Of a DNA stretch of 64,000 nt, positions 45,883 to 55,805 are shown piece after piece (the stretch's first letter is position 1; each line of letters begins with the position of its first letter). Made by a program: the position numbers and the translations under genes. Below the pieces are notes generated by a model. That model did not search any database. It was not told the origin of the DNA and saw nothing but the letters and a program-made list of their open reading frames with translations. Source of the DNA: Diphasiastrum complanatum (taxonomy: Eukaryota > Streptophyta > Lycopodiopsida > Lycopodiales > Lycopodiaceae); contig CM055110.1 of NCBI GenBank assembly GCA_029204225.1, positions 18,035,501-18,099,500 on the forward strand, written 5' to 3'.

Positions 45883-46322
45883 TGGTATCAGATCCAAGTA
45901 CAAGAGCATAAGCCATTGATCTATTGCAAATCCATTTTTAGCAAGTTTTGGTGCTAAAAACTAGTATTGAGAGGGCAAGCTAGAATCTTGATTTTGGTGA
46001 GGAGATTTGATCCCAAACTTGGTAGGGGTAAAAATCCGTACTATCCACATGTGTGGGCACCTTTGAACCTGCATTTAATGCATGGTATTCATTTGATCCA
46101 AAGAAATTCAATTTGTGAGCTTTTGATGTAATTTTTGGTGGAAATCTTAGGATAAGCTACCAAGATTGAGTGCCATTGATTAGATTTGACATAGGGCCAT
46201 GAAATATAATTAATCTAGGCTGAAATCAGGTCCTCTAAACTTGTTTTGCAGGTCTTGAAAGTACATCAAAAATTTTGAGAGAGATTTAATCATGTTATTG
46301 TCCAAAAATAGCCAAAACTGGC

Positions 46323-46668
46323 AAATTTGATTGTAAGTAGATTTCACATCATCTTATCTTCATTCCAACTTTGTGAGGGAGTGCTAAAACTGAGATTATA
46401 AGTCCATTTGTTGGATTAGAAATCTAATTTGAGTGAAAACACTACAAGAGAGAGACCTTAGTGAGTTTCTAGAGACAATCAAATCGATTTCTTGGCAAGA
46501 TTTGTTTGAAAGTAGTTTTCACTTCATCTTATTTTCATTCCAGCTTTCTGAGGGAGTGATAGAACTGTGATTACAAGTCCATTTGTTGGATTAGAAATCA
46601 AATTTGAGTGAAATACTACAAGTGTGAGACCTTTGTGTGTTTAAAGTCAATCAAATCTCTTTCTTGTT
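46323..46668 (+). repeat. Copy D leader tandem duplication
   Basis: Two units of about 174 bp begin near 46323 (here 'aaattt') and 46497 ('aagattt'), as in copies B, C and F. Confidence 0.8.
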
Positions 46669-46687
46669 TGTAGAAGTCACTAGTAAG

Positions 46688-47612
46688 ATGGGATCTGCTG
46701 GAGCATACCTTCTAGAAGCTAGTGAGAGATTGACTTCTACAATTTATGCTATTTGGAAGGTTAGGATGGAGTCATTTTTGGTTCTCCAAGACCTTTATGA
46801 GTTTCTGATTGAAGATGAAGATGAACCTCTAGGTGCACAGGAACTAGTGAGATACAAAAAGAGATCTAGGCTAGCACATCATTGTGTGAAGATGAATGTG
46901 ACCAATGATCTTTTGAGGGAAGTATCATCATGTAAAAGTGCTAAAGAGGCTTGGGGGTCTTTAAAATCAATCTATGAATCTAGTAACACTTCAAGAGTAC
47001 TCATGCTTAGAAATCAGATTTTGCAGAGCATGAGGAGAAGTGAGGAGAGTGCACAGGATTATGTTTTCAAAATCAAGTGATCTCTAAATAGGGAGTTGGC
47101 TTCCATTAGAGAGAAGATTCATAATGGAGAGTGTCTACAAATTGTCTTTAATGGTCTAGGAGATGACTTTGCAAATTTGGTCCAAAGTTTTTCCATCCAA
47201 GACACTTTGCCAACTATAGAAAAACTTCACAGTGTATTAGTGGCTGAAGAGTGTAGGATGCTCCACACCAAGACAAGAATGAGTTCATTGTCTTTGCAGG
47301 ATGGAGATGAGAAAGCCAATTTCTCATTCAAGGGCAAAAAGAAGACCAATGGAAAGAAGAAGCATCCCAAGGAGGCCAAAGAAAAGGATTATGCATCAAG
47401 CTCAAAGGACAAGTCAAAGCAAAAATGCTTCTTTTTGTGGAAAGAAGGGGCATTATGCATCTGAACGCTACAAGAGGCTAAGAGAAAAAGAGGAGGAGGA
47501 CAAACAAGGGAACCTTGCATATGAAGAGGATGCAGATCATGAGGAGATCTCATCATTGATGGCATCTACATCCACTCCAACAAGCAAAAGCAACTCAAAG
47601 AACACTTGGTAG
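46688..47612 (+). pseudogene. Copy D gag, broken
   Basis: The frame starts at ATG 46688 with codon 23 intact (TGG, 46754-46756) and gives the longest Gag amino end of family B. A 3-bp insertion makes an in-frame TGA (47078-47080) after 'DYVFKIK'. The same frame then continues to about 47433, where one extra T shifts it. The knuckle is read in the new frame, with its last Cys changed to Arg (CGKKGHYASER). It ends at TAG 47610-47612 in the protease Trp pair, the same lesion as copy C. Confidence 0.87.
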
Positions 47613-48682
47613 ATTGATAGTGGGGCTAGATCCCACATGACTTTCCAAAAGGACACATTCTCAACCTTACACTCTTTCAATGGTGCTAATAAATTTGTTT
47701 CTCTAGCAAATGATCAAGAGATGCTTGGATCCATCTAGTATCTTGTGTGAATGAAAGTGAAATCAGAAACCTTGGTGTCAATGACCTTGCAAGGATTGAG
47801 GAGGAGAAACAAAGTGATGGAGATCTTGAGGATCCACCTCAGAGATCAAGTGCTCCAAGAAGATCCACAAAGGCAAGGGCCGAGCCTTCAAGGCTCACTT
47901 ATCTTGGCAAAGGTAATGAAGGGGAACTCAACCATTCACTTTCAACACTTTTCTAACTTCAATGCTTGATGAATCATTTTGCTATGAGATCTACGTGAGG
48001 AGTGATCTAAAAATTGTTATGAACCAATTAAAAATAAATTGGTTGTTTGATCAAATGAGCGCTCTCAGATTTTGGAAGAGCAAGAATGAGTTAATCACTC
48101 ATCGTTTTGAAAAATGTGTTTTTTCTTTTGGAGAGGCAAATTGTAAGTTTCTTATGAGAATAAGTGAAACATCCTTGAAGGACACTTATATCCATAAGCA
48201 AGTATGTAGCCTCATGAAGTTCAAGGTCGCTTGTAATTACAAGATTAGGAAAATCATGCTTACTTTTGATGGTTTGTGGACTAGTCATTTTAGCATGATA
48301 AATCTTGGTAATAGTAGCAAGTATGTACATGTTTTGTGATCTTGATCAATGTGATTTTCACAAGACATGGAGACATCAGATTTCCTTCAAAAAGAAGCAT
48401 CAAGATCAAGGAGGAGAAAGTTTCAAGTTCATGGATCTTCACTCAGCATGAAAAAAATCAAGTGCAAAGGTGCAAGGAAGAATCAAGACTCTTCAATTCA
48501 TCTTGGAGGAGATCAAGATCAAAGAAGCTCTATCTTGGATATGGTGATAGGTCGTGTCATCACCTTTAGAGGCTCATTAGTCATCTTCTAAACCTGAATA
48601 TGGTTTAAGTCTGATGTTAAGATCAGTTCTTAGAATTGTATATAGATATATTATTGTTTCCAAGGCTAGATTTGAGGAGGAG
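47613..48682 (+). pseudogene. Copy D protease stub and integrase/RT-linker remnant
   Basis: 'IDSGARSHMTFQKD' is followed after about 30 codons by an internal deletion joining to 'LGVNDLARIEEE' and 'DPPQRSSAPRRST...PSRLTYLGKG', which is the integrase-RT linker of copia. The next frame (47962-48339) starts where Copia-G has 'FDEPTC' and may be extremely diverged RT, but it has no YVDD. Purine-rich 'gaggagga' precedes the 3' LTR. Confidence 0.7.
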
Positions 48683-49370
48683 TGTGAAAAATAGCCTATT
48701 TTGGCAAATCTAGCGATGTAGAATTTTGTAAATATTTTGTATAATTGGGTTCCACACATGGAAGGCCTAGATGCCACATGGAAACCCACTCTTAATGTAG
48801 CTTAGGTCAAGTCATCAGAGTTGGTCATGTCTATTTGGTGGTCATCCCTACTTTATAGGAACTACACCTAAGTTTAAGGTGAAAATTTGACCAACTAGCT
48901 ACCTACCAAGCATAACTCTAGGATCTAGGCTAGGGTTTCAGTTTAGGGAAAAAAGAGTGAGTTAACTTCCTTATTACATGCTAGAAATACACCTAACTTC
49001 AAGAAGGAAGTCGAATTTGCTATGTATTCCAAGCTCTCATAGTGAGAAGATATAATATTTTTGGAGCTCATTGGCAATCTCAAGCTAGTTCACTATGTAC
49101 ATTGAGTTTTTGTGATCCAAATGAAACCAAATCAATTTCAACTTGGTTCTCATGTTGAAGGCTGTACTATAGCCTGTATTACACATGTGTGGGCTCGGAT
49201 TAAAATGTTGATCAATGCTTTTGATTGTTAATGCTTGTTGTTTGTCAAATTGGCAATGTAGATCAACTTTTTGATGACTAGTTTTTTGATAGATTGTTAA
49301 GCAAGCATCCAATCACTCTTGTGGAAATTTTGTAGATCCATCTATGGTCCTAAAGTACAGTACTTTCACA
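48683..49370 (+). repeat. Copy D 3' LTR
   Basis: 688 bp, TGTGAAAAATAGCC...CTTTCACA, with scattered differences from the 5' LTR. The palindrome reads cacatgtgtg here (about 49184-49193). Confidence 0.92.
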
Positions 49371-49375
49371 AATGG

Positions 49376-49862
49376 TATATTATTTCTAAAAATATCTTAG
49401 ATTCTTCTCTACTCTATTTGGTAAAGCATTTTCCTCAATGCCAAGAAATATATTCATAATGTCTTGTAGCACCAAATAGATTCCATCCTAACTTTCCAAA
49501 TATAGTAGTTGGGTGAAGGCAATCTTTCACTTGCCTCCAATAGGTAACCTCCTATTGATGCCATGACGAAGCAATGAAGATGTACACAAGATGCGAATTT
49601 ATTCTAACAATAATTTGTGAATCTTTCCACTCTAGATTTGGAAACAAAAGAAATCTAGAAAGACCGCCAAAATCAAGACCACAAGATTGAGAATCAACTA
49701 CCACACCAAATCTAGTCAATTGGAAATTAGACCTTGCTTTGATCACCAAGATGAAAGCACAATAAATTTGAACCAAATCACACCAAATTCAAATCCAATC
49801 ACCCCTATTGGACTCAACAAAGACCAATGACTCTTATCTCTTAAGAGTTGGAATGGATTCTG
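49376..49862. other. Host flank between copies D and E
   Basis: No gene or repeat end is recognised. The 75-codon minus-strand frames here have no motif. Confidence 0.4.
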
Positions 49863-50528
49863 TGTGAGAAATTGCCAAAAATTGGAAAATCTAATTTGAT
49901 CAAAAATGTGCATAAGTGGGTCCCACACATGTGAGGCCATGGAGCCACATGGGAAATCTACCCTAGTTTAGGTTAGATCAAGTCTAAAGAGTAGGTCAAG
50001 TCAGTTTGGTAGTGATTCCTACTTTCTAGGACCTAGATCTTAGATTTGTGGTGGAGATTGACCAACTAGCCACCGACTTGGCATGACTCTTGAAATGAGG
50101 CTAGATTGGAAAATTGGGGCAAGAAAGCCAAGTCAAATTCCTTATTACATGCTGGAATTCACCTAACATTACAAAGGAAGAGGCTTTTCCATGTAGGAGA
50201 CTCTCCATAGTAAACACTTGGAATAATTTTGAGGTCATGATTGGCAATCTCAAGCTACTCTACATTGTGTATTGAGTTTTTATGATCCATCTGCAATCAA
50301 AGTGATTTGTACTTCATTCTCTATTTTCAGGCCATACTACAGCCTGTGGTTCACACGTGTGAAGGATTTCATAATTTGATCAATGCTTTATAATTGTTAA
50401 ATGTCAATTTGCTATTCTAGATCAATTTGTGTGTCTAGTTTTTGCAATAGATTGATTAGCAAACACCCAATCACTCTTGTGGATATTGTGTAGATACATT
50501 TAGGGTCCTAAAGTATTGTACTTTAACA
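49863..50528 (+). repeat. Copy E 5' LTR
   Basis: TGTGAGAAATTGCC...CTTTAACA, 666 bp, with CACACGTGTG at 50352-50361. The canonical primer site tggtatcagagcc follows at 50529-50541. A further CACACGTGTG lies in the leader at 50688-50697. Confidence 0.9.
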
Positions 50529-51248
50529 TGGTATCAGAGCCAAGTACAAGAGGCTATTGATTGATCAAATACAAATCCATTTTTAGCAAGTTTTGATGCT
50601 AGAAACTAAAAATGAGATGGCGAGTTTGAATCTATACTTTGAGGGGATTTGATCCCAAATTTGGTGAGGGTCAAAATCCATACTTTCCACACGTGTGGGA
50701 ACCTCTGCTATTGCATCTTGATGTGGTTTTTTGGTGCTAATCCTAGGAAAAGCTCCAAGATCAAGTGTCATTGATTAGATTTGACTTAGTGTCATGAGAT
50801 ATAATTAATCAAGGCTGAAAACAAGTCCTCTAAAAGTGATTTACAGGTCTTGTAAAAACATCAAGAGTGAGTGAGATTTAGGCATTTTTTGTCCAAAAAT
50901 AGTCAAAATTGACTTGATTTGATAAGCCTTTGATAGATTCTCATCTAATATTCATTTCATCTTTGTGAGGGAGTCTCATAATTATGGCTAGAAGTCCATT
51001 GAGAGGGCTAGAAGTCAAATTTGAGGTAATCAAGTCAAGTGAAACCTTTGTGAGTTTCTAGGTTCAAATCAAAACCAATTTTCTTGAGCATTGTTTGTAG
51101 AACTCTTCCTAAGTGTTCTTTTGAATCAAGATTAGGGGATCTTTCCACTTTTGTCTTTGTGAATATCAAGTGAGTTTCTAGTGAGAAAAATTTGAAAAAG
51201 AATTTAGGGAGAGCCAAGAAATACAATCTAGTACAAGTCATTAGGAAG

Positions 51249-52080
51249 ATGGGAACCATTGGTAGATTCCTTATTGGATCTAGTGAGAGGTTAAATTCTA
51301 CAAACTACTCAATTTAAAAAGTGAGAATGGAGTCACTCTTAGTGCTCAATATCTCTTTGATATTGTCCTAGATGAAGAGGATGAGCCTTTGGAGGACAAG
51401 AGATGGTTAGATACAAGAAGAAGGCAAAACTAGCACTTCATTGCATCAAAATAAATGTTACTGATGACCTCTTGAAGGAGGTAGCGTCTTGCACATCGGC
51501 CAAGGAAGCTTGGGATTCTTTAAAAGCTATATATGAATCCAAAAACACTTCAAGAGTACTTATGTTAAGAAATAAAATCTTACAAAGCATGAGAAGAAGT
51601 GAGGAAAATGCACAAGACTATGTGCTAAGAATTAAATCTCTTAACAAAGAGTTAGCCACTATTGGGGAGAAGATTAAAGATAATGAACTTTCACAAGTGA
51701 TATTAAATGGCTTAGGAGATTATTTCTCCAATTTGGTTCAAAGTTTTGTCATCCAAGACACTTTGTCATCAATTGATAAGCTCCATAGTTTGTTAGTGGC
51801 TGAAGAGCTAAGATGAGTTCCTTATCATTGCAAGATGGAGATGAGAAAGTAGATTTCTTATTCAAGGGCAAGAAGTAGACCAATGGATCCAAGAAGGATA
51901 AAGTAAAGGAGGCCAAGGAGGAGAATTAATCATCAAGCTCAAAGGCAAAGGACAAGTCAAGGCTAAAATGTTTATTTTGTGGAAGGGGCTTTTTGCATCC
52001 GAATGCTACAAGAGGCAAATAACACAAGAGGAGGAGGACAAACAAGGAAACCCTGCACTTGAGAGGAGGAGGATGAAGTA
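51249..52080 (+). pseudogene. Copy E gag, broken
   Basis: ATG 51249 is followed by TAA at codon 23 (51315-51317). A frame change follows, then an open frame 51403-51816 with 'VTDDLLKEVASCTSAKEAWD', 'KILQSMRRSEENAQDYVLRI' and 'ILNGLGDYFSNLVQSF'. It stops at 51814-51816. The knuckle region (about 51966-52010) is damaged: after the first Cys pair the frame shifts and the His/Cys end is lost. Confidence 0.85.
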
Positions 52081-52089
52081 GATCTATTC

Positions 52090-52347
52090 TTGGTGGCATC
52101 TACATCCTCACCAACAAGCAATGGCAATTCAAGAGACACTTGGTGGATTGATAGTGGGGCTAGCTCCCACATGACTTGTGAAAAGGATTTTTTCTCAACT
52201 TTACACTCATTCAATAATGCTAAAAAGTTTGTCTATACTGCAAGTGATGAAGAGTGTAGGATAGATGGTAATGGTACCATATCTTTGTGCCTAGAAAATG
52301 TTCTTTATGTACCATCAATCACCAAGATTATGCTAAGTGTTGGTCAA
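52090..52347 (+). pseudogene. Copy E protease, first part
   Basis: 'DTWWIDSGASSHMTCEKDFF' keeps the catalytic Asp-Ser-Gly and an intact Trp pair. The sequence runs on through 'CLENVLYVPSITKIMLSVGQ' and is cut by the solo LTR after 'gtcaa' (52343-52347). Confidence 0.88.
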
Positions 52348-52700
52348 TGTGAGAGATTTCAACTAGTTTAGTCTAGTTTAGTCAAATTTTGGTAAATTGT
52401 CAATAAGAGGCCAAAACTCATTTTAGACTTAGAGATAAACTTTTTGAAGTTATATTAGTTTAAAATACATTCAATAAACACTTTTTGAAAGTGTGGAAAA
52501 GTTGGTAGACGAGTTTGAGAGAGATTCAAATTTGAACTTTGGGTACATTGAATCTAGACCCAAAAATGGTAGGGTTTACATTTTGGAGGGAAAGCCAAGT
52601 GGCCAAATAGGGTTTGGAAACTCTATAAAAGGATGTAACTCGTGGAGAGACACATCTTCTCTCTTCCCTCTCTCATTTCATCATTATACATGGTTCTTTT

Positions 52701-53355
52701 TGTGAAAATTGTCAACATTTCCTAGCTAGTTTGAGGCCTAAATTGGCTAAAATTGTAAATAGTTTTGGTTCTGGAGTTTCACACGTGTGAACCAGGCCAC
52801 AATGTTTTTATTTACTGTATTTTTTCAGTATGATGAAGTTTCAAACTTCATACCCTTCAAAATGAGACCATTTTGATGTATTTTGGTCATATAAGCCATT
52901 TTTAGCTATTTTTCCTATATAGGGAATATCTAGGGTCAAGTACCTTCTAGAGAGAGGAGAGAGAGTCATCTTCCTCATCCATAAATAGTAGGGAAGTCGT
53001 GGAGAACAGGTTGGAGAAACCTTTTGTATGCTTCATTGAGATCAATAGATCATTGTCATTGTTTCTTCCTCCATTGAGAGCATTGTTGTGTGTATTGTCT
53101 TCAAGCTATTGTGTATGATCTTAGGTGCTTTCCAAAAGTGGTAGGCTGATGTATTATGGACTGTATAATGCTATTTTGGGCCGCACTTGATGTTTATGGA
53201 AGTTTCCATTTGTGATAAATGCTTTTTGATCAAGTTCTTTGCATTCTAGGTAGCATAGAATGTGTTGCCAATTCCTAGCTTATGTAGTTTGGAGTGCAAG
53301 CATTCAAGCCAATGATCTTGGAGTTTAGATCCACTTAGGATCTGTATTTTTCACA
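52701..53355 (+). repeat. Copia-G 5' LTR
   Basis: TGTGAAAATTG...TTTTTCACA with a 14-bp palindrome ttcacacgtgtgaa (core 52780-52789). A TATA-like tatata lies at 52916-52921, and a short GA run follows. Confidence 0.96.
52916..52921 (+). promoter_or_regulatory. TATA-like box in Copia-G LTR
   Basis: tatata in 'cctatataggga', about 215 bp into the LTR and about 130 bp after the G-box palindrome. A plausible core promoter; not proven. Confidence 0.45.
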
Positions 53356-53367
53356 TGGTATCAGAGC
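53356..53367 (+). other. Copia-G primer binding site
   Basis: TGGTATCAGAGC directly follows the 5' LTR, with a perfect match to the usual initiator-Met tRNA type. Confidence 0.93.
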
Positions 53368-54516
53368 TGGTTGGCTTCTATTTACAGTAAGTATTCCATT
53401 TTTGGTGATATTTGGATGTTTGGTCAAGTTCTAGCATGATTTTGCATTGCTTTGTTGATCAAATCTTACTAACCTTTGTTTTGTGAGTTGAACTTGTGGA
53501 TCAAAAGCATATTTCAGGTCTATTGAAGATCAGAGGCTGAAAATAAACTATTTTGGATCAGATCATAACACCTAATCATTTGTGATTGTGAGGCTTGTGC
53601 ATATTCAATACTAACAATGTTCTTTTCAATCCTATTGTTGACAATCTCCATTCTTGGATGAACACTCTCCTTAAGTGGATGAAACTTCTCCTTAAGTGGA
53701 TGACAAATTCTCTTTTGAGTGAGTTGTAATTCTCCTAAAGGCTGAGCAAAGCTCCCATTTGGATGAAAGATCCCCTTTTTTGGGTGAACATATTGTAAGC
53801 TCCATTGTGAAGAGCATATTGTAAAGATTGTCATCAATTTTGGCATAATTTTTGGTGTACTTTGTTGAGCATGTAAGTAACTCTCCTTATGTAATTTGAT
53901 TGGAGCATTTGCTGGAAGGTGTTAACCATTATGCAAGTGTGTTTTCAGGTTCTTAACAGGTTGAGGAACATTCTCATGTGAAGTGATCTTAGATCTACAT
54001 CTAAACACCAAGATTTGACAAGATAGTGAAGCTAGTCTTGTGATTCACTAAGTGTGCTCATTCATTCACCTCTAAATCTTGTATTTATCACTTGCTGGAG
54101 TTTATAAACTTTTAGAAGTGTGGTTTTACAGGTTGAATCAATATCTTAGTGTGTTGATCATATGTTGATCAAGTTTGTTCATTACTAGGTAATCTTGGCA
54201 TCCTAGTTTTGGGTATTTTCTAAGAATGCAAGTAACTCTTCACACCATAACTTGATTTGGTCACTTGCTGGAAAGTTTGAGAGCTTAAGCAAGAGTGTGT
54301 TCAGGTTGGTTTGATTTTGTAATCCATTCTTAGTGTGTGCAAAGTGTTGCATGTGTTTCAATCTTCCTTTCTATGCTTGGAAACCATCTAGGTTCAAGAT
54401 AGAAGTGTTTTAGGGTCCTAAATCTTCATAGATCTCTTTATCTATCATTTGTTGAGAGAAAAGTGAGTGCTAAGTGCTTTAGGACAAAACCTAAAAGTTG
54501 AAGAAACATTAGAATC
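53368..54516 (+). other. Copia-G leader
   Basis: About 1.15 kb before the gag ATG. Phrases such as 'cttgctgga' plus 'caggtt' recur near 53908, 54092 and 54268, suggesting an old internal repeat with a period of about 180 bp. No coding function is seen. Confidence 0.5.
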
Positions 54517-55805
54517 ATGGCTTCCAATGGTGGGATCATGCTAGAGTCTAGTGAAAGGTTGAGTTCATCAAACTACTCTACTTGGAAAGTGAGGATGGAG
54601 TCCTTACTTGAGTTGAATGAACTCATGGACATAGTTGCAGAAATTGAAGAGAGACCTCTCACACTTCAAGAGCAACAAAGGTTTGATAAGAAGGCCAAAA
54701 GGGCTCTTCATATCATTAAAATGAATGTTACAAATGAACTTCTCAAGGAAGTTGGAAAGTGTCAAAATGCAAGTGAGCATGGAATGCCTTAAAGAAGCTC
54801 TTTGAATCAAAGTCCACATCTAGGGTATTGACCCTAAGGAGACAAATATTTTCTAGTAGGCAAAGAGAGGGTGAAAGTGCTCATGCATTTATCTTGAGAG
54901 TTAAGTCCCTAAGTGATGATTTAGCATGCATTGATGAGAACATAAAAGATGGTGAAATAGTCCAAGTTATGTTGAATGGTTTGCTAAATGAACATGCTAA
55001 CCTTGTGCAAAGTTTTGCCATTCAAAGAGTCTTGCCAAGTGTGGTTGACTTGCAAGAAATCTTATTGGCTGAAGAACATAGGTTGCAATCAAAGCTTGAT
55101 GGTGCATCCTTGCAAGGTGGAGGTGAAGAGGCTTTCTTCACAAAAGGCAAATTCAAGGGCAAAGGTAAAGGCAAAGGGAAATGGTCCAAAGGTGGTAACT
55201 TTGATCATGATGATCACTCTTCCTCTTCCTCTTCTACTAAGAACAATAAGTCAAAGTTCAAGTGCTTTTATTGTGGGATAAAAGGTCATTTTGCAAATGA
55301 ATGTTATAAGAAGAAAAGAGAGCAAGGAGAGAGGCAAGGAAATCTTACAATAGATGAGGAAGAACATAACACATGTGAATCACTTGTTATGACTTCAAGT
55401 TTGTTAGCCAACATAGATGATAATGATCCTTGGTGGATTGATAGTGGAGCCTCATCTCACATGACAAGACATAAGGAATACTTTACATCCTTATTGTCTT
55501 ATGAGGGAGAAGGTAACATCATCTACACTGCAAATGATGGTCAATGTGACATCAAAGGCATAGGCACTATTCCTATTTCCCTTTCAACAAATAGGAAAGC
55601 AAATCTTGAAAATGTTTTGTACATTCCTTCAATCACTAAGAATTTGCTTAGTGTAAGTCAAATGATTGACAAAGGACTTGATGTGGAGTTCATTGGAGAT
55701 GCATGTTTGATAAGTAAATGTGGATCCTTGATTGCTCAAGGTAGGAGGCATGGTAAACTTTTCAAGCTTGATGCATGTGTGATCTATCATGAGATGTATG
55801 GCTAG
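54517..55805 (+). pseudogene. Copia-G gag and protease, one frameshift
   Basis: The ATG at 54517 opens Gag ('NYSTWKVRMESLLELNELMD'), with the codon-23 Trp intact (54583-54585). A missing base near 54775 ends the frame at 54790-54792. The second frame (54828-55805) continues the capsid region ('GEIVQMLNGL'-type block with V), a Lys/Gly-rich linker, the CCHC knuckle CFYCGIKGHFANEC (55263-55304) and protease 'WWIDSGASSHM' with Asp at 55440-55442. It goes through 'LENVLYIPSITKNLLSVSQM' to a stop at 55803-55805. Gag forms the particle and protease matures it. With one base change the unit would be open, so the lesion is very recent or an assembly error. Confidence 0.92.

Larger units (their letters stand above)
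45195..49370 (+). mobile_element. Family B copy D, full-length non-autonomous copia
   Basis: 4176 bp with both LTRs (45195-45882 and 48683-49370, 688 bp each), a near-canonical primer site, a leader with tandem duplication, gag, a truncated protease and an integrase/RT-linker remnant. The target duplication is imperfect: aatga at 45190-45194 and aatgg at 49371-49375. There is no integrase core or RT catalytic motif, so movement required proteins from another element. Confidence 0.92.

Noticed and set aside
47962-48339. 125-codon ORF in copy D as a possible captured host gene
   Set aside because: Its first residues align with the copia integrase-RT linker ('FDEPTC' region of Copia-G), so decayed RT is a simpler explanation. 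No host domain is recognised.
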